64,000 bases of DNA from Cornus controversa (taxonomy: Eukaryota > Streptophyta > Magnoliopsida > Cornales > Cornaceae), in assembly GCA_026545225.1 (NCBI GenBank), contig CM048846.1, positions 86,631,270-86,695,269 on the forward strand. Direction: 5' to 3'. Positions 12,350 through 23,736 of the stretch are shown in pieces. Position 1 is the stretch's first letter, and every line of letters starts with the position of its first letter. The notes below the pieces were generated by a model. It did not search any database. It had not been told where the DNA came from and saw nothing but the letters and a program-made list of their open reading frames with translations. Made by a program: the position numbers and the translations under genes.

Positions 12350-14371
12350 TAATATATTTATCATTATAAAGACAATATACAACTTTGAGAATATATCAAC
12401 TCAACAAGCATCATTTAAGCACATAAAATGGTCAATTATACATGATTTAAAAATTATCATTTTTAACATGCTCAATAAGCAATAAAATAAACCAACCGCA
12501 ATATATAGATAGAAATATATATATATATATATATAATCATGTAAAAACAATTATCAACTCTCATGCTTTTAAATCCAATATATGCATATATATATTCACA
12601 TGTGCATCAATTATTCAAATATTCTCATTTATATATATATATATACACACATATATATATAAATACCATCAACACAAATGCACATACCGGGATATAAATA
12701 AATTAAAATATATATTTATATAGGAGATAGAGGTAATAATCAACTTGCCTTGGTTTTCCGCTTTTAATAAGTCCGCGCCTGCAACTTGGGCCTATACCCA
12801 ATTCTGGTCCAGTCTAGTGTCAAGCCCACACAAATTACCAATTTTCCATGCACCAAATCAAACCCATATACCAAGCTCAATATAAATCAAATTGAAGCCC
12901 AATCAAAGTTGGCCCAATTTAATGACGAAGCCCAATTCACTAACCTAATTTAAATTCACTTGGTCCAGTCCAAGTATTTGATCCACAATCCAAAAATCAA
13001 CCCATGCATAAACCCATTCTCATCAAGCCCAACTCGAAACTTTGGCCCAAATTGATTTTCTTTTGCAAGCCTAAACAAAATTAATTGGACACCAACTTCA
13101 ATCCATGGGCAGCCCAACAAAAACCCATCATCTAACCCACAATCACCACAACCAAATTAAATTGCAAACATTCAAATTTAGCCCAATTTGAAAACCAAGC
13201 CATGTAACCTAATCGACACCAACTACCCATGGTTGCACCCATGCAACCCACTAACATGCTACAACCACAACTGCAACACATCACCACCACAACCCACGGT
13301 CAGCCGCCACCACCGCCTGACTTCCATGAGCCACCCTTCTCTTTCTCAGCATCACTCTCTCTCTAGGACTCTTCTCTCTCTAGCCGAACCCATTTCCTCC
13401 TTCATCAACACCATCTCACCAACCTTTTCACCAAACCGTGAACTCAAACTAGACCCATCACCATCTTCCTCAATCATCATCACCATCTTCCTTACTCAAG
13501 ACCACCACTAGCCACGGTTGTACCACCGTACGCCTCCCTCGCCCACTGCCGTGCACCACCACCTCTCAGCTTCTTCTCTTCTCTCGTTTTCCCCTTTCTC
13601 TCTCTAAACTTTCTTCTCTCTAAAACTCTCTAACAGTCTCTCTCTCTATCTATAACTTTCTCTTTTCTTTCTTTTCTCTTTCTTTCTTCTTTTCCTTTCT
13701 TTCTTTTTCTCTCTCTCTCTTCTTCTCTCTTTCTTTTCAGCCGACACACTTTGCCCCCCTCATTTACTTTTTCTTTCCCTTTGTGTCAGCAACCCATGCT
13801 TCCATTATATATATATAATAATAATACTATATATATATATACATCCCATACCACACACCTATATATCCACCACACACCACTCACATGGCCTTTAATTTTT
13901 TTTTTTTCATCTAGGTCCCACCAAAATAATTAAATATATATATATATTTTTCGGGTATTACAACCCAAACAACCATCAACCGAAGGCCTGAGCACCGACC
14001 ACAAACCAGTTAACGTCGTCATCACCTACCTCACACCACTGCCGAGAAGAGGCCTAGCCGAAACTAACTGAAACTCGTTGGAACAGTACTTTGGTCATCT
14101 TCCCCGGTCAACTACCACCGGATCGTCACCATGGATGAACCTAGCTCACAGCTCCACAACCCACACGGCCACTATCAGACTGAACCGTCACTTCCGACCA
14201 CCACCATGGCCGTGAACCTCCACCTCTCTCTCTCGGTTCTTTCTTTCTCTCTCTATCTCTCTTCTTTTTCTTTTCTTTTTCTTCTTTTCAGCCGACCACC
14301 CACTCCTTTATTCTCATTTCAAATCTTATCATCTTTTCTTATACACCACATGTTACACTACTCACTCTCAG

Positions 14372-14422
<51 letters not shown>

Positions 14423-17400
14423 ATCACATGTGTATAATAAAACACACATACATGTACATGTACACCCTTCTCCACCTACATATAATTATACATATGTATA
14501 TCAATAGACAATACTGTTGTGAAAAACAGCCATAAACCAAGCACAATCACGAAACACGACACAAAACGAATCAAGTACAACGCACAGAACACAAGAATTT
14601 ACGTGGTTCGGCGATGTGCCTATGTCCACGGTAAAGATTCGGCAAAAGATTTCTCTATGCGAAAAACAAGAGATTACAAGTTTCAACCCAAACCCTAGCT
14701 CTCGCTCTCTCACTCTGTTTATGCGGTTTTAGTGTTTTCTCTCTCATCTTTCTACGAACCCCTAGATGCCCTTATATATCGGGCTACAAGAGAGTCCTAA
14801 CCCGGGTCCAAAACCCGCAAGCGAAAAACGGGTCATAAAAATTTTCTATTCTTCGGGTCAATCGCCCGACCTGAGACAAAATTCAAGCCACAACATAACA
14901 AATACTACTATACCCACATACTCCTCCACATATATGTTTAATAATATAAATGTATCTATATGTTTATATTTATAATTAAATATAAACATATACACTATAT
15001 ACACATATCTCTCCATATATATATATATATGCATCCTTCGTTCATATAATATAATCTCATATACATAAATCTCCATAACCTCCATCTATACATATATATA
15101 ATTCCATTTATATATATATATTCGCATCTTTCCGAAATTAATTAATTTGGAAAGAGAAATTCGGTCCAAAAATCACCTGGAACCGGTCAAAAATAACCCG
15201 GTCCTTACAATAGGTCTTGGAGTTGAAATTTTATATTTCATAAGATCTCTTTACCTAACTTGGTACATTTGATGTGATATACACTGTAGCTGTAGCCATA
15301 TGCCCACGGTGATTGGGTAGTAGCAGTTGAAGCCTATAATGTAATTTTTTTGGTAGGGGTCTTCTGGCATTTGGTCACAAGGCAAGCAGTGATCATCTCT
15401 TCTAAAATCAGATGACAGGCATCTATATCTTTATTTTCTTAGACTATAAATATCTCCAAGAATGTTTTTTAAGATTGATCTCTGTTTCAGTAATTGAATT
15501 TGGTAGTTATGATGATTTATTTGTTTTCAAAGTTTGCTTTCAATGTGGATCTGGCTATGTTATTCTGGCGCTTCTATTGTATTATTGCTCGCTAGGCATT
15601 CATTGCAATGATATATATTAGTGATTTGTACTATATTCTATCTATTTTTGTATTAGGCCTTATTAACTTTCTATCTTTGGATATTTGTAGACAAGAACAG
15701 AAGGGTTCCATTCTCTTGGGGTGTATCAATCTCTAAAGAAATTGCTGAAGCATGATGGTGTTCTAGGATTTTATAAGTAAGTTTACTTACATTTCAATCA
15801 TTTACTTCTTGACATACTTCCCTTGTGAATATTATTTTAATCATGCTTATCATGTCTTTTAGAGGAAATGGAGCTAGCGTCATCCGTATTGTTCCATATG
15901 CAGCCTTACATTTCATGACATATGAGCAGTATCGTTGTTGGATTTTGAATAACTACTCTGCCTTAGGAACGGGGCCTGTTATAGATCTTTTAGCTGGTTC
16001 AGTTGCTGGAGGAACAGCAGTTTTATGCACATATCCTTTAGATTTGGCTCGTACTAAACTTGCTTACCAGGTAACTAGGTTGGAACATTATTTTGGATAC
16101 GTTCTTTTTCCCTTCAATGACGTGGGTATTTCATTACATTGGACTAACTTATGGTGATTAACGCATGTATTAGTATGGATTTAGTATTTAGGATTCTAGT
16201 TAATGCTCACTCAGGTTGTTTGTGTGTGTGTTTAAGTTAAATATATCATTGTACTAATCATAGCTTTTAAATAGGTTGTAAAACAGATTTATAAATGTGT
16301 GTGTATATTATTGATGTTTTGGAACAATTCGTACCAAAAAAAGTGATTTGAAACAATGATTTCCAGTTACTCAGGTTTTTCATCAATTTAAGAGTGAAGC
16401 TATTGCCCATTGGCTGTTGATGGACGATTAAATGGAGATGTGTATTTATATTGTTATGTGATTTTTTTACCAAATTAGTTAAGAGTTGAAATTTTGCAAA
16501 ACTATAATAGGAGCTTTTATTTGTTATAGAGCAAAATGTTGGTGAACTGGGAAAAAACTAGTTCAAAACATATATATCTTTGGGATGTGAATGATTGGAA
16601 AGATGAAATTATTAACCTAGAGATTTAAATTTCTGGGTATCAAAAGTAGCCTAAAATATGACAGGGTGCTGGTGAGCAAACCAAGTTGTAGGTGGCATTT
16701 GTGATTTTAACATTTGGATGGCACCATTTTTCCCTTAATAGGGACAATGATTCTAGAATTTCAGTCATCTTGGAAGTTCGGTATATAGATAGAGATGTTT
16801 AACTGTTTTTTATTATTGATATACTTGGGGAATATTGAAGTTGCATTTATGGGTTAAGTTTCTTGGTTTTTGATTTAGTTTTCCAAGAGTTCAGTTGTTT
16901 TTATATGGTCTGTGTTTTTGCCATTGTTAATTTATTCATTCTTTGTTTTTATAGGTTACGGACACAAGAGGAAGTTTTGGTAATGTTACGAGAAATATTC
17001 ATGCTCCGCCTGCATACAGTGGCATAAGAAATGTATTAGGAAGTGTATACAAAGAGGGGGGAGTACGTGGGCTGTATCGGGGTGTAGGTATATATTTGCT
17101 TGCCATGTTATTGTTTCTTACTTATGTTGTATTGTACAACCATTTTTGTTGCATAAATAGCATCTATGATTGATTCTTGATAAAAGTTTTTGTAATTTGA
17201 TGAGGGCTCAAATTATGGAATCTGCTTTGTCATTTTATTGTGGTTATTTTGATTACCGGCTCAGTTGAATCTTATTTTTTACCGGCTCATCATCATCGTT
17301 GCCTTTATCCCATATTAATGGGGTGGGTTATGTGATACCATTGATTGGATACTGTTAACCTTGTACTTTTTATAAAGCTTTAATTGATCTCTCCATATTC

Positions 17401-20400
17401 AGCTGCGTGTTTAGTTTTTTTGCAAATTTGTATTTGTTCAAGTGATCAATATGAATTAATCTGTACATTAATCAGGCCCAACACTCATTGGTATCCTTCC
17501 TTATGCTGGTCTGAAGTTTTACATCTATGAGGAACTCAAAAGGCACGTACCTGAAGAGCACCAAAAATCCATTGTGATGCGTCTTTCTTGTGGAGCTCTA
17601 GCTGGCTTATTTGGGCAGACCCTCACATATCCTTTGGATGTTGTCAGGAGGCAGATGCAGGTATTGCCCTGTTACGCCTTTACATTTTTGATGGAGTGTA
17701 TGTGACCACACACACACACACACATATATATGTATATATGTCACTGGCTTTTAAAGCATGAATATTTCTGTGGGAGGTAGAGTGTGGTGTTAGACACAGC
17801 TTGAACTTAGAATCTGACCCTTGGTTCACCTTTCCTGAGATCACAAATTTGGGAGAGAGGTTGCGGATCTGATTAAGACTAACTCAAGTTGAGGATGGAT
17901 TCGTTTAGTTTTACGATACCAACAGAATGAATCACTAAATATCCAGTGTAAGGCATAATTGCTGTATTTCCGTTGGTGATTTCATAGTGGGGCTGAGCGG
18001 ATATACTTTATTTAGGTGCGGATGTGAAAGGTGTATGATTATGGTTGTGACCAAGTTTGGAGTTTGGACCATGTTTAGTATTGGCGGGGCAGTGTTGATG
18101 GAACCCATAACAAGCATACACAGTTGCCATCCTGAGTTTAATGCGACTTTTTTAATTTTCTCAATTATTTTTTGAGTTTATTATAAATGAATGATCCATC
18201 CTATTAAGTGAAATGTGATATATTTTGTGACCTTGAACATATTAAGTTTATGTTAGTAAGATATTCTAATTATATTTACATAAACATATATATTCATGCA
18301 ATATATTGTATACTTGACTTATCAAAAACAATATATATTATATACTTGTGTCATATATATGTTTTGGGTTTAGTTTACAAAAAACCCAGACATAAAGTGA
18401 CTCAGGTTAGTTCTTGCTTTTCTGACCCATTATAGAACTAATATGGTTGGACATTTGGCTATTGAATCATGTAGACCCAGGCAAGGGCAGCATGGTTTGG
18501 TTCCATGTTTCATTAGACAAAGTTGAAGCCCTACTTAAAATGTTGCAAGAAATGTGATATCATCTTGGAACTTCTACGGAAATTAATTGGATCTGGAATT
18601 TTGAATTAATTAGGTTATGTTGTCATCAGGTTGAACATCTGCAACCTTCGATGCAAGGTGGTGCCAGATACCGTAGCACATGGGATGGGCTTGCCACTAT
18701 TATCCGGAATCAAGGATGGAGACAATTGTTTGCTGGCCTCAGCATAAATTATATTAAGGTAATTGGTTACATTATATGATTAAGTCATTATGCTGCGACC
18801 ACATTGTAAAATGCTATTTGTCAAGATACTTGCTGTTGATTGTCTCTCTTATTCTTTAATCAATTACTGTGCTTTTATTATGGTCGGCTGCTGTGAGTGT
18901 CATGCTGTCCCTGATCCACATTGAAGATTTAGCTGAAGATTGAGACAAATCTCATGTAGTACTAGTTAGCACTGCATAAGCAGCATAACTAGAACGTCTC
19001 TGAGCAGTGAAAATTAAAAACCTAGTTTTTGAGCCTTTTGAGAAAGATCCGTCTAAAAGCACACCATGAGCTGATCTATTTCTTAGTTCCCCATGTGATA
19101 GAAGGACTATGCAAGTTTCTGGAAGAATTTTTACCTTGTCTAAATTGAATTCTGAGTTTTGCCACTTTGGACTCGGAACAGTTATAAATAAGTACTTTTT
19201 TTTTTCCCTGGTGTTTGCACCAAAATCTAGAATTTTCAGATTCAGCCACTTGGCTAGTGCTCTAACAGTGGCCAAAGTGGAAAAATGCGTAAGGGCAAGT
19301 GGCCGATTAACAATGCAAAGGGCCGAATAGACTGCCGAACTCAATAGCGGTCAAAAACTGGTATGGAGCGGTCAAAAGCAGTTACTGAGTAGTTTCGACC
19401 TAGTCAAATCAACCACGTGGTTAAAACCTTGTTAGTAATTAGAGGGAAAATGTACAAGGATGAGTAAGGCGCAGATTGATGGTGCAAGAGGTTGAGTCAA
19501 TTATTAAAGCTGTTAGTGGTCGAAGCAATTACGGATCTAAAGGAGTGGTTTCAACTAAGTTAAAACACGTGTTGGGTTTCTGAAGAAGCAAGAGTTACGT
19601 CTACAGGAGGTCGGATACGTGGCTAAACTTGAGACTGATTGGGCAGTTTCCAAATAACTGTCCGTAGTTATCCATAATCAGCGGTTATGATAACTATTTT
19701 AGAACTACTTTTAACTGCTTGGGGTCTGGCTATAAATAGGCGTAGAGAAGACTTGTACTAAGGTCCTCAATCACACAAATTGCCTTTGTTACTTTTATTT
19801 CCCTGCAATTTACTACTTTCGTTAGGAGTAATTCTAGTGTTAATCTTAGATTAGTTTTAACCCCATCTCTTACAATTTTTCTCAAGTTGATCTTTGTATA
19901 AATTTCCCATTATTTGTATAAAGAATGTTTATCAATAAAATGGATGGGGACTTGTCTTAATTCTAAATTATTTTCTCCCATTCATTTCCCTCAATGGTGA
20001 AGGGACGAGTCATTCCTAACTCCCAACAATCGCTTGATCATAAAGGACCGATTTGTCTTCTTTCGACTGATCGCGTCACTGTTAGGAATAGTTGGGCTAT
20101 TCTTATTTGGGTCGAATCAGACTGCACACCTGCAGAAAATTGAGGCAAACACCCAAAAATTTAAATAAGTGTTTTTTATTTATCTCTGAAGATTTAATTC
20201 ATGGTTTTTTTTTCTTCTTTTAACTCGTTACGACACTTACTATATGAACCTAGGTAAACCGTCTTTTCTCTTGGAGGAAAAAAATTTGCATTCAATTTTT
20301 TCGTGGGAAAGTTCCTCTTTGAGACCACCTCTGTCATTGTTAGTGTTGCTCACAAACCAGTAGCTGTTCTGACCTGCCAGGATGGGTAATAGTGCTATTT

Positions 20401-20809
20401 GATTGTTTATGCCACCATATATATATGTTTTAAAGAAGAAAATTATGTTTATGCCACCATATATATATGTTTTAAAGAAGAAAATTACGCTCTGATTGCT
20501 GATAAACAATACTTTTCAGACATATTGAGTATGACTAAAATGGTTGGAACTAATCCGACCCTTGAAAAAGAGTGATCTGAGGGTTATTTACCAACTAAGA
20601 AGCAAATAGAAGATTGTTCTCTAAGTTGGATTTACAATGGTTCTATATATATATATTTTTATATTGGAAAATTGTAACTAATGACACTAAATGATTTCTG
20701 TCAACAGATCGTTCCTAGTGTAGCAATTGGTTTCACGGCGTATGACTCGATGAAGTTTTGGCTTCAGGTACCACCCCGGCAGAAATCGCAATCAGTATCG
20801 GCTGCATAA
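7292..20809 (+). CDS. Mitochondrial coenzyme A carrier, CoAc1-like (7 exons)
   Basis: Exons: 7292-7483, 15691-15776, 15863-16070, 16955-17087, 17476-17660, 18630-18758, 20708-20809. All introns are GT-AG and join in frame to 344 aa. The protein is a SLC25 carrier of three repeats with signature motifs PLERIK (55-60), PLDLAR (151-156) and PLDVVR (259-264). Its N-terminus ([10 protein letters not shown]) and blocks such as GNGASVIRI and [20 protein letters not shown] match the plant CoAc1/CoAc2 group, which imports CoA into the matrix across the inner mitochondrial membrane. Length is normal for the family and no key residue looks lost. Intron 1 is 8.2 kb, swollen by LTR elements; the splice sites around them are intact, so the gene is probably functional. 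An adenine-nucleotide-type carrier is the main alternative; the wording of the motifs favours CoAc. Confidence 0.92.
8437..9020 (-). repeat. LTR fragment (distal half), minus orientation
   Basis: About 8870-9010 is the reverse complement of 10710-10856, sharing blocks such as CCCAAACTATGGCCCTTTTGG and TTTCAATTCCACTACTAAACC (shown here in part). The remainder toward 8437 is rich in 'GCCCAA' words, as is the solo LTR at 11231-13962. That indicates related LTR families. It starts with TG at 8437-8438. Confidence 0.6.
9118..9200 (-). pseudogene. Ty3/gypsy integrase relic
   Basis: The minus strand translates through the highly conserved integrase stretch [16 protein letters not shown], followed by [11 protein letters not shown]. 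This is the integrase core around its catalytic glutamate (the E of QSER) of plant Ty3/gypsy elements. Homology fades on both sides and no neighbouring pol domain is recognisable, so it is a short relic. It shows that the complex in this intron derives from a gypsy retrotransposon. Confidence 0.85.
9507..10856 (+). repeat. Plus-oriented gypsy LTR (left palindrome arm)
   Basis: It starts TGTAAGGACCGG immediately after a purine-rich tract (GAGGGAAGGT). The preceding sequence (ATTTCGAGGACAAAATTCC) is like the end of plant gypsy pol. The LTR carries TA and GT microsatellites (9595-9912). It is the reverse complement of 10905-15209 once later insertions are removed, up to roughly 10575. The distal part (10710-10856) instead pairs with 8870-9010. 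Long reading frames in it (for example 10206-10656) are LTR-internal and not genes. Confidence 0.8.
11231..13962. mobile_element. Nested 2.7-kb solo LTR
   Basis: The insert interrupts the minus-oriented LTR: the uninterrupted order GTCACAACCCAAAC, seen inverted at 10260-10280, is split here. Its ends, TGACACCCGA and TCGGGTATTACA, are imperfect inverted repeats with TG...CA termini. ACCCA occurs on both sides (11221-11225 and 13963-13967), but five extra bases (ATTTT) separate the left ACCCA from TG. No gag or pol is seen. The interior has ATAA/TA/CT microsatellites and 'GCCCAA'-rich sequence. A long LTR left by recombination is the best reading. Frames at 13188-13511 and 13751-13933 are low-complexity and not genes. 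Confidence 0.65.
14515..14900. mobile_element. Nested 386-bp solo LTR with AATAC target duplication
   Basis: The insert begins TGTTGTGAAAAACAG and ends GCCACAACATAACA. It is flanked by AATAC at 14510-14514 and 14901-14905. The undisturbed site is visible in the inverted copy near 9775-9795. The internal sequence AATTTACGTGGTTCGGC is typical of plant Ty1/copia LTRs. A single LTR with a perfect 5-bp duplication means that the full element was lost by LTR-LTR recombination after insertion. Confidence 0.88.
17706..17742. repeat. CA/TA microsatellite in carrier intron 5
   Basis: A run of CA dinucleotides followed by TATATA tracts, lying downstream of the exon ending at 17660. No function is inferred. 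Confidence 0.9.
19310..20030 (+). mobile_element. LTR-like insert in carrier intron 6
   Basis: This part of the 1.95-kb intron 6 has a compact promoter-terminator layout. CTATAAATAGG lies at about 19730, a transcript-like leader follows, then AATAAAATGG at about 19936 and a tail ending CTCCCAACA. That is the expected U3-R-U5 order of an LTR. I did not find a clean TG...CA boundary with target duplication, a primer-binding site, or coding domains, so it may be a degraded solo LTR. Confidence 0.4.
20405..20488. repeat. Tandem 42-bp duplication
   Basis: Two nearly identical units, 20405-20446 and 20447-20488, each running from GTTTATGCCACC through ATATATATG to AAGAAGAAAATTA and differing only in the last base. 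They lie within intron 6 of the carrier gene, so the duplication is recent and non-coding. Confidence 0.95.
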
Positions 20810-21914
20810 ATGCAAGACTAAATACTAGAATACATCATTACAAGGGAAAACAACACTTTTGAATCATGTAATATCATGATTTTAGTACTGTATCTACATT
20901 AGTAGATAGAAGATAGCTGAGTGCATGACCTGATGATGCTATATTATGACAGAAATTCTATATCTATGTTAGTGATTGATAATGGTTGTGTGTGTTTGAT
21001 TATCATTACTGATCATCATTATAATTAGGAGGCACTCCGCATGGAATATTGTTGTAGTGGCTTGTATCCGAATATTTTACTTCGGTTTCTGGTTTGCCAC
21101 AATTGATTTTATAAAAGTTTTGTATGTTATTGAATGGGACTGGGTGGCTAGTTTTGGATGTCTACTTGTCTTCTCAGTGTTTTTTTTTTTTTTTTTTGGG
21201 TGCGCGCGCGCATGTTCGTGTACTAGCTGCATACTAGAGTGGGACTTGGGCGGACTAAGAGGTCAGCTCGTGCCGGACCTATATCCTCCAACTCAAGTCC
21301 TCGGGAATTTTTTTTCGCGTCAACTTACGTCATACCGTATTAGTGTCACGGATTATTCAAATTTTAATATGATGTTAAGAATAAGAAAGTTACAAAAATA
21401 AAATGCTATAATACACGCATTAAATACGGAAACTATTTACATTAACTTGAAATAAGACCATCACTCAAACTTGTAAAATTTAAGATTGTTTTTCGTATTA
21501 AATCTTTGAAAGGACTTAAAATTTTATATTATTTATTATTTTCTTTATATATTTAATTTAATATTAGTAATTATAATTTTATTTCAAACTTTCAAAGTAA
21601 TTGTGTCACAAGTTAGATTAAAAATTAACCATAATATTATACTATTAAAAATATATCATCTCACCTTAACTTTATTTTATATAAATAACATTTAGTCATA
21701 AAAATAATATAAAAAAAAATTTATATATATTTTGGGTTCGTCGAATTAGTAAAATTTATGTTCATATTTCACCCCAACTCAGCCTCTAACATTCTCTCTC
21801 TTGCGGTCGGGTCATTCTGCCTATCCAGGTGGACACAGTTAAACACTTTCTAGTTGGGCGTTTGACATGATACCGGATCAGGAACTAGATTTAGTTCTAA
21901 TATCAATTGTAACG
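20810..21914 (+). other. Carrier 3' UTR and downstream sequence
   Basis: The first 200-250 bases after the stop codon are probably 3' UTR. A T16 tract followed by a GCGCGCGC run lies at 21178-21210. The 114-codon frame at 21057-21401 spans this low-complexity stretch and has no domain. The part from about 21765 looks like an older repeat interrupted by the hAT element at 21915. Nothing else is recognised. Confidence 0.45.
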
Positions 21915-23027
21915 CAGGGCCGATCTTAAGATTCACAAAATTTTGGGGGGTCCTAGGCGAACTTTCAAATACGAGGCATCTTATACATAAAGTTTCACGC
22001 GCACATAAATTTTATAACAGCACGAAATCTTTATTAAAATGAGACGATAAACACATAAAATATATTTATGTTGAAAATACAAAAAATAAATAAAAAATCG
22101 ACCTTGGTGCTTTATAAATAGTGCGATCTAGTTCACATCAAAAATTAAATAGCTAATAGTGTAATAAGAGAAGCAAAATAGTTCATTTTTTTAGATGACA
22201 GATAACATTTCTGATGATAAAGAACACTACAAAGAACAGGTGCAAACACATGTATGCTTGCATTACAAGAATTGTACTTCCAATTAATACATCAAGATAT
22301 AAACTTACATAAAATAATTAAAGTTTTTTTTTCTTTAAACTTGATAAAAAAATAAATGTCAAATAATCAAACATCTCCTATGCCTAAATAGTATAATTTC
22401 ATTTTTTTTATAGCTTATAAATAAACAGAATAATAGTAGTCAATAATTGTAAGTGTTAAAGACTTGTAAAAAATTACAATTACCAGAAAAACAAATTTTA
22501 CCCATGGGCCATGATACAACAAGAGACTTCCAATTTTGGGGTAAAAGTAAAACAGATAATGCATAGAAGACTAGAAGTATAGAACTATAAATGAGAGAGA
22601 CTTACTTAAGAGACAAATTGGACTTTGGTGGACCACAACCTCTATAGGAAATAGTTATTGCTTGTTGGCGTTTGACCGTGAAGAAAGAAGAAGAAAATGA
22701 GAGAAAATGAGTTGTGAAGAAAGAAGAAGAAAAAAAAAGAAAACGTAAACAATAATTTGGCAAACTCCAAAATTAGACCATTAGTTAGTAATTTGCTTTA
22801 ATAAAAAAATGATGCCCAGCAGTATTGGGTTTGTTTAAATGGAACATAATTAATAAATTTTTTTAAAATTTTAAATGAGGCCCAATAGTATTGGGTTTGA
22901 TAAAATGGACCAGAGTTGATAAATATTTTTTAAAAAAATTGAGGCCGAGAAGAAGTATTGAGTTTGATTAAAAAAATAGGGCCTTTCAAAATTGGGAACC
23001 TAGGTGACTGCCTGGGCGATGACCTTG
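21915..23027. mobile_element. Non-autonomous hAT element, copy 1 (1.1 kb)
   Basis: It begins CAGGGCCGATCTTAAG and ends GCCTGGGCGATGACCTTG, which are degenerate inverted termini. Imperfect 8-bp flanks are TTGTAACG (21907-21914) and TTATAAGG (23028-23035). The interior aligns with the element at 42220-43004: both share ATTTTAGGCG-like and CTTGGTGCTTTATAAATAG blocks and 'TATTGGGTTTG' or 'GTATTGGG' phrases near the right end. CAGGGCC(G) termini and 8-bp duplications are typical of plant hAT elements. No transposase is present. Confidence 0.8.
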
Positions 23028-23035
23028 TTATAAGG

Positions 23036-23528
23036 GATCAAGCGCTGATTAATAACTTAAAAGCCTAAACTATAAAGTAGTATTGCATACCCACTATTAT
23101 ATGTTCAAATCTTTCTGCATCTATATTCAATGTGGGACATGTTACCCCCTCTAACACATGGTGAGGTGAAAGTATTCCAATCCTACGTTTTCAATTTTAC
23201 GTGTCTACGTTGAGATAATTTCCTCACTCAATTTACTTTCCTTTATTGCAAGGACCAACTCAGAGAGCATGTAGGGAAACAGTTGGGGAAGTGTACAAAG
23301 AATTAAAGGATATAAAAGGGAATGGAAGGGAGGTTAGGAAGAATGGGTAACACATATAGAGAGGAGGGAAGAAAAGGAGTGGACACCTTTCATTCTTTTT
23401 TGGTAAGACAGTAAAAAAATTTATACACCTTCCATTTACGCCATCATTAAATATAATGTGACAATTTTTTTTTTAAAAGGATTAATGAAAACAATTTTAG
23501 CATAAATATAATAATTATGCCAACGCTT
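23036..23528. other. Intergenic sequence between two transposons
   Basis: The first 130 bases (ending 'CTAACACATGG') look like the remaining half of the older repeat split by the hAT element. The rest is purine-rich (GGAAGGGAGGTTAGGAAG) and AT-rich. No gene is seen. Confidence 0.4.
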
Positions 23529-23736
23529 TTAATATTAGGACAATACTTATTTACTCATTAGTGAGTAGATACTATCTATTGACCATTGATGTGTCCCAAT
23601 AACAAATGAACACATATGCATAAATTACAAAATCATAAAAAGAACTAAATAAAAAGAATAAATTGGATTAATTCAATTTTGTTCGGATAAAAACGTTCAC
23701 CACTTTCCTTCTCTCTACTTTTCTTCTTTATATATA

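Larger units (their letters stand above)
8437..15209. mobile_element. Rearranged Ty3/gypsy LTR complex in intron 1
   Basis: This composite fills most of intron 1. From left to right it holds: the distal half of a minus-oriented LTR (8437-9020); an integrase relic on the minus strand (9118-9177); a plus-oriented 3' end with purine-rich tract and LTR (about 9400-10856); and a minus-oriented LTR (about 10905-15209) broken by two later solo LTRs. The outer left flank reads AATAG before TG and the right flank ATAGG after CA, so a target duplication is suggested but imperfect. A simple reading is one minus-strand element whose interior was replaced by an inverted copy. The intron sequence outside it (7484-8436, 15210-15690) has no coding signal. 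Confidence 0.75.
10905..15209 (-). repeat. Minus-oriented gypsy LTR (right palindrome arm), interrupted
   Basis: Read on the minus strand it begins TGTAAGGACCGG at 15209. It follows the same order as the arm at 9507: GGTGATTTTTGGACCG, the TTAATTAATTT block, TA tracts, the GT tract (here CA at 14371-14406), then the GAGAGAG block. It is split by solo LTRs at 11231-13962 and 14515-14900. It keeps a stretch of about 80-100 bp near 14130-14200 that the left arm has lost. Inner homology ends around 10905. Confidence 0.8.

Noticed and set aside
13188-14535. Proline/serine/leucine-rich frames
   Set aside because: They are produced by CT- and CA-rich LTR microsatellites in nested LTRs.
18952-19344. 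A 130-codon minus-strand frame inside carrier intron 6
   Set aside because: It is antisense to an intron, has no domain and no splice context, and overlaps repeat-like DNA.
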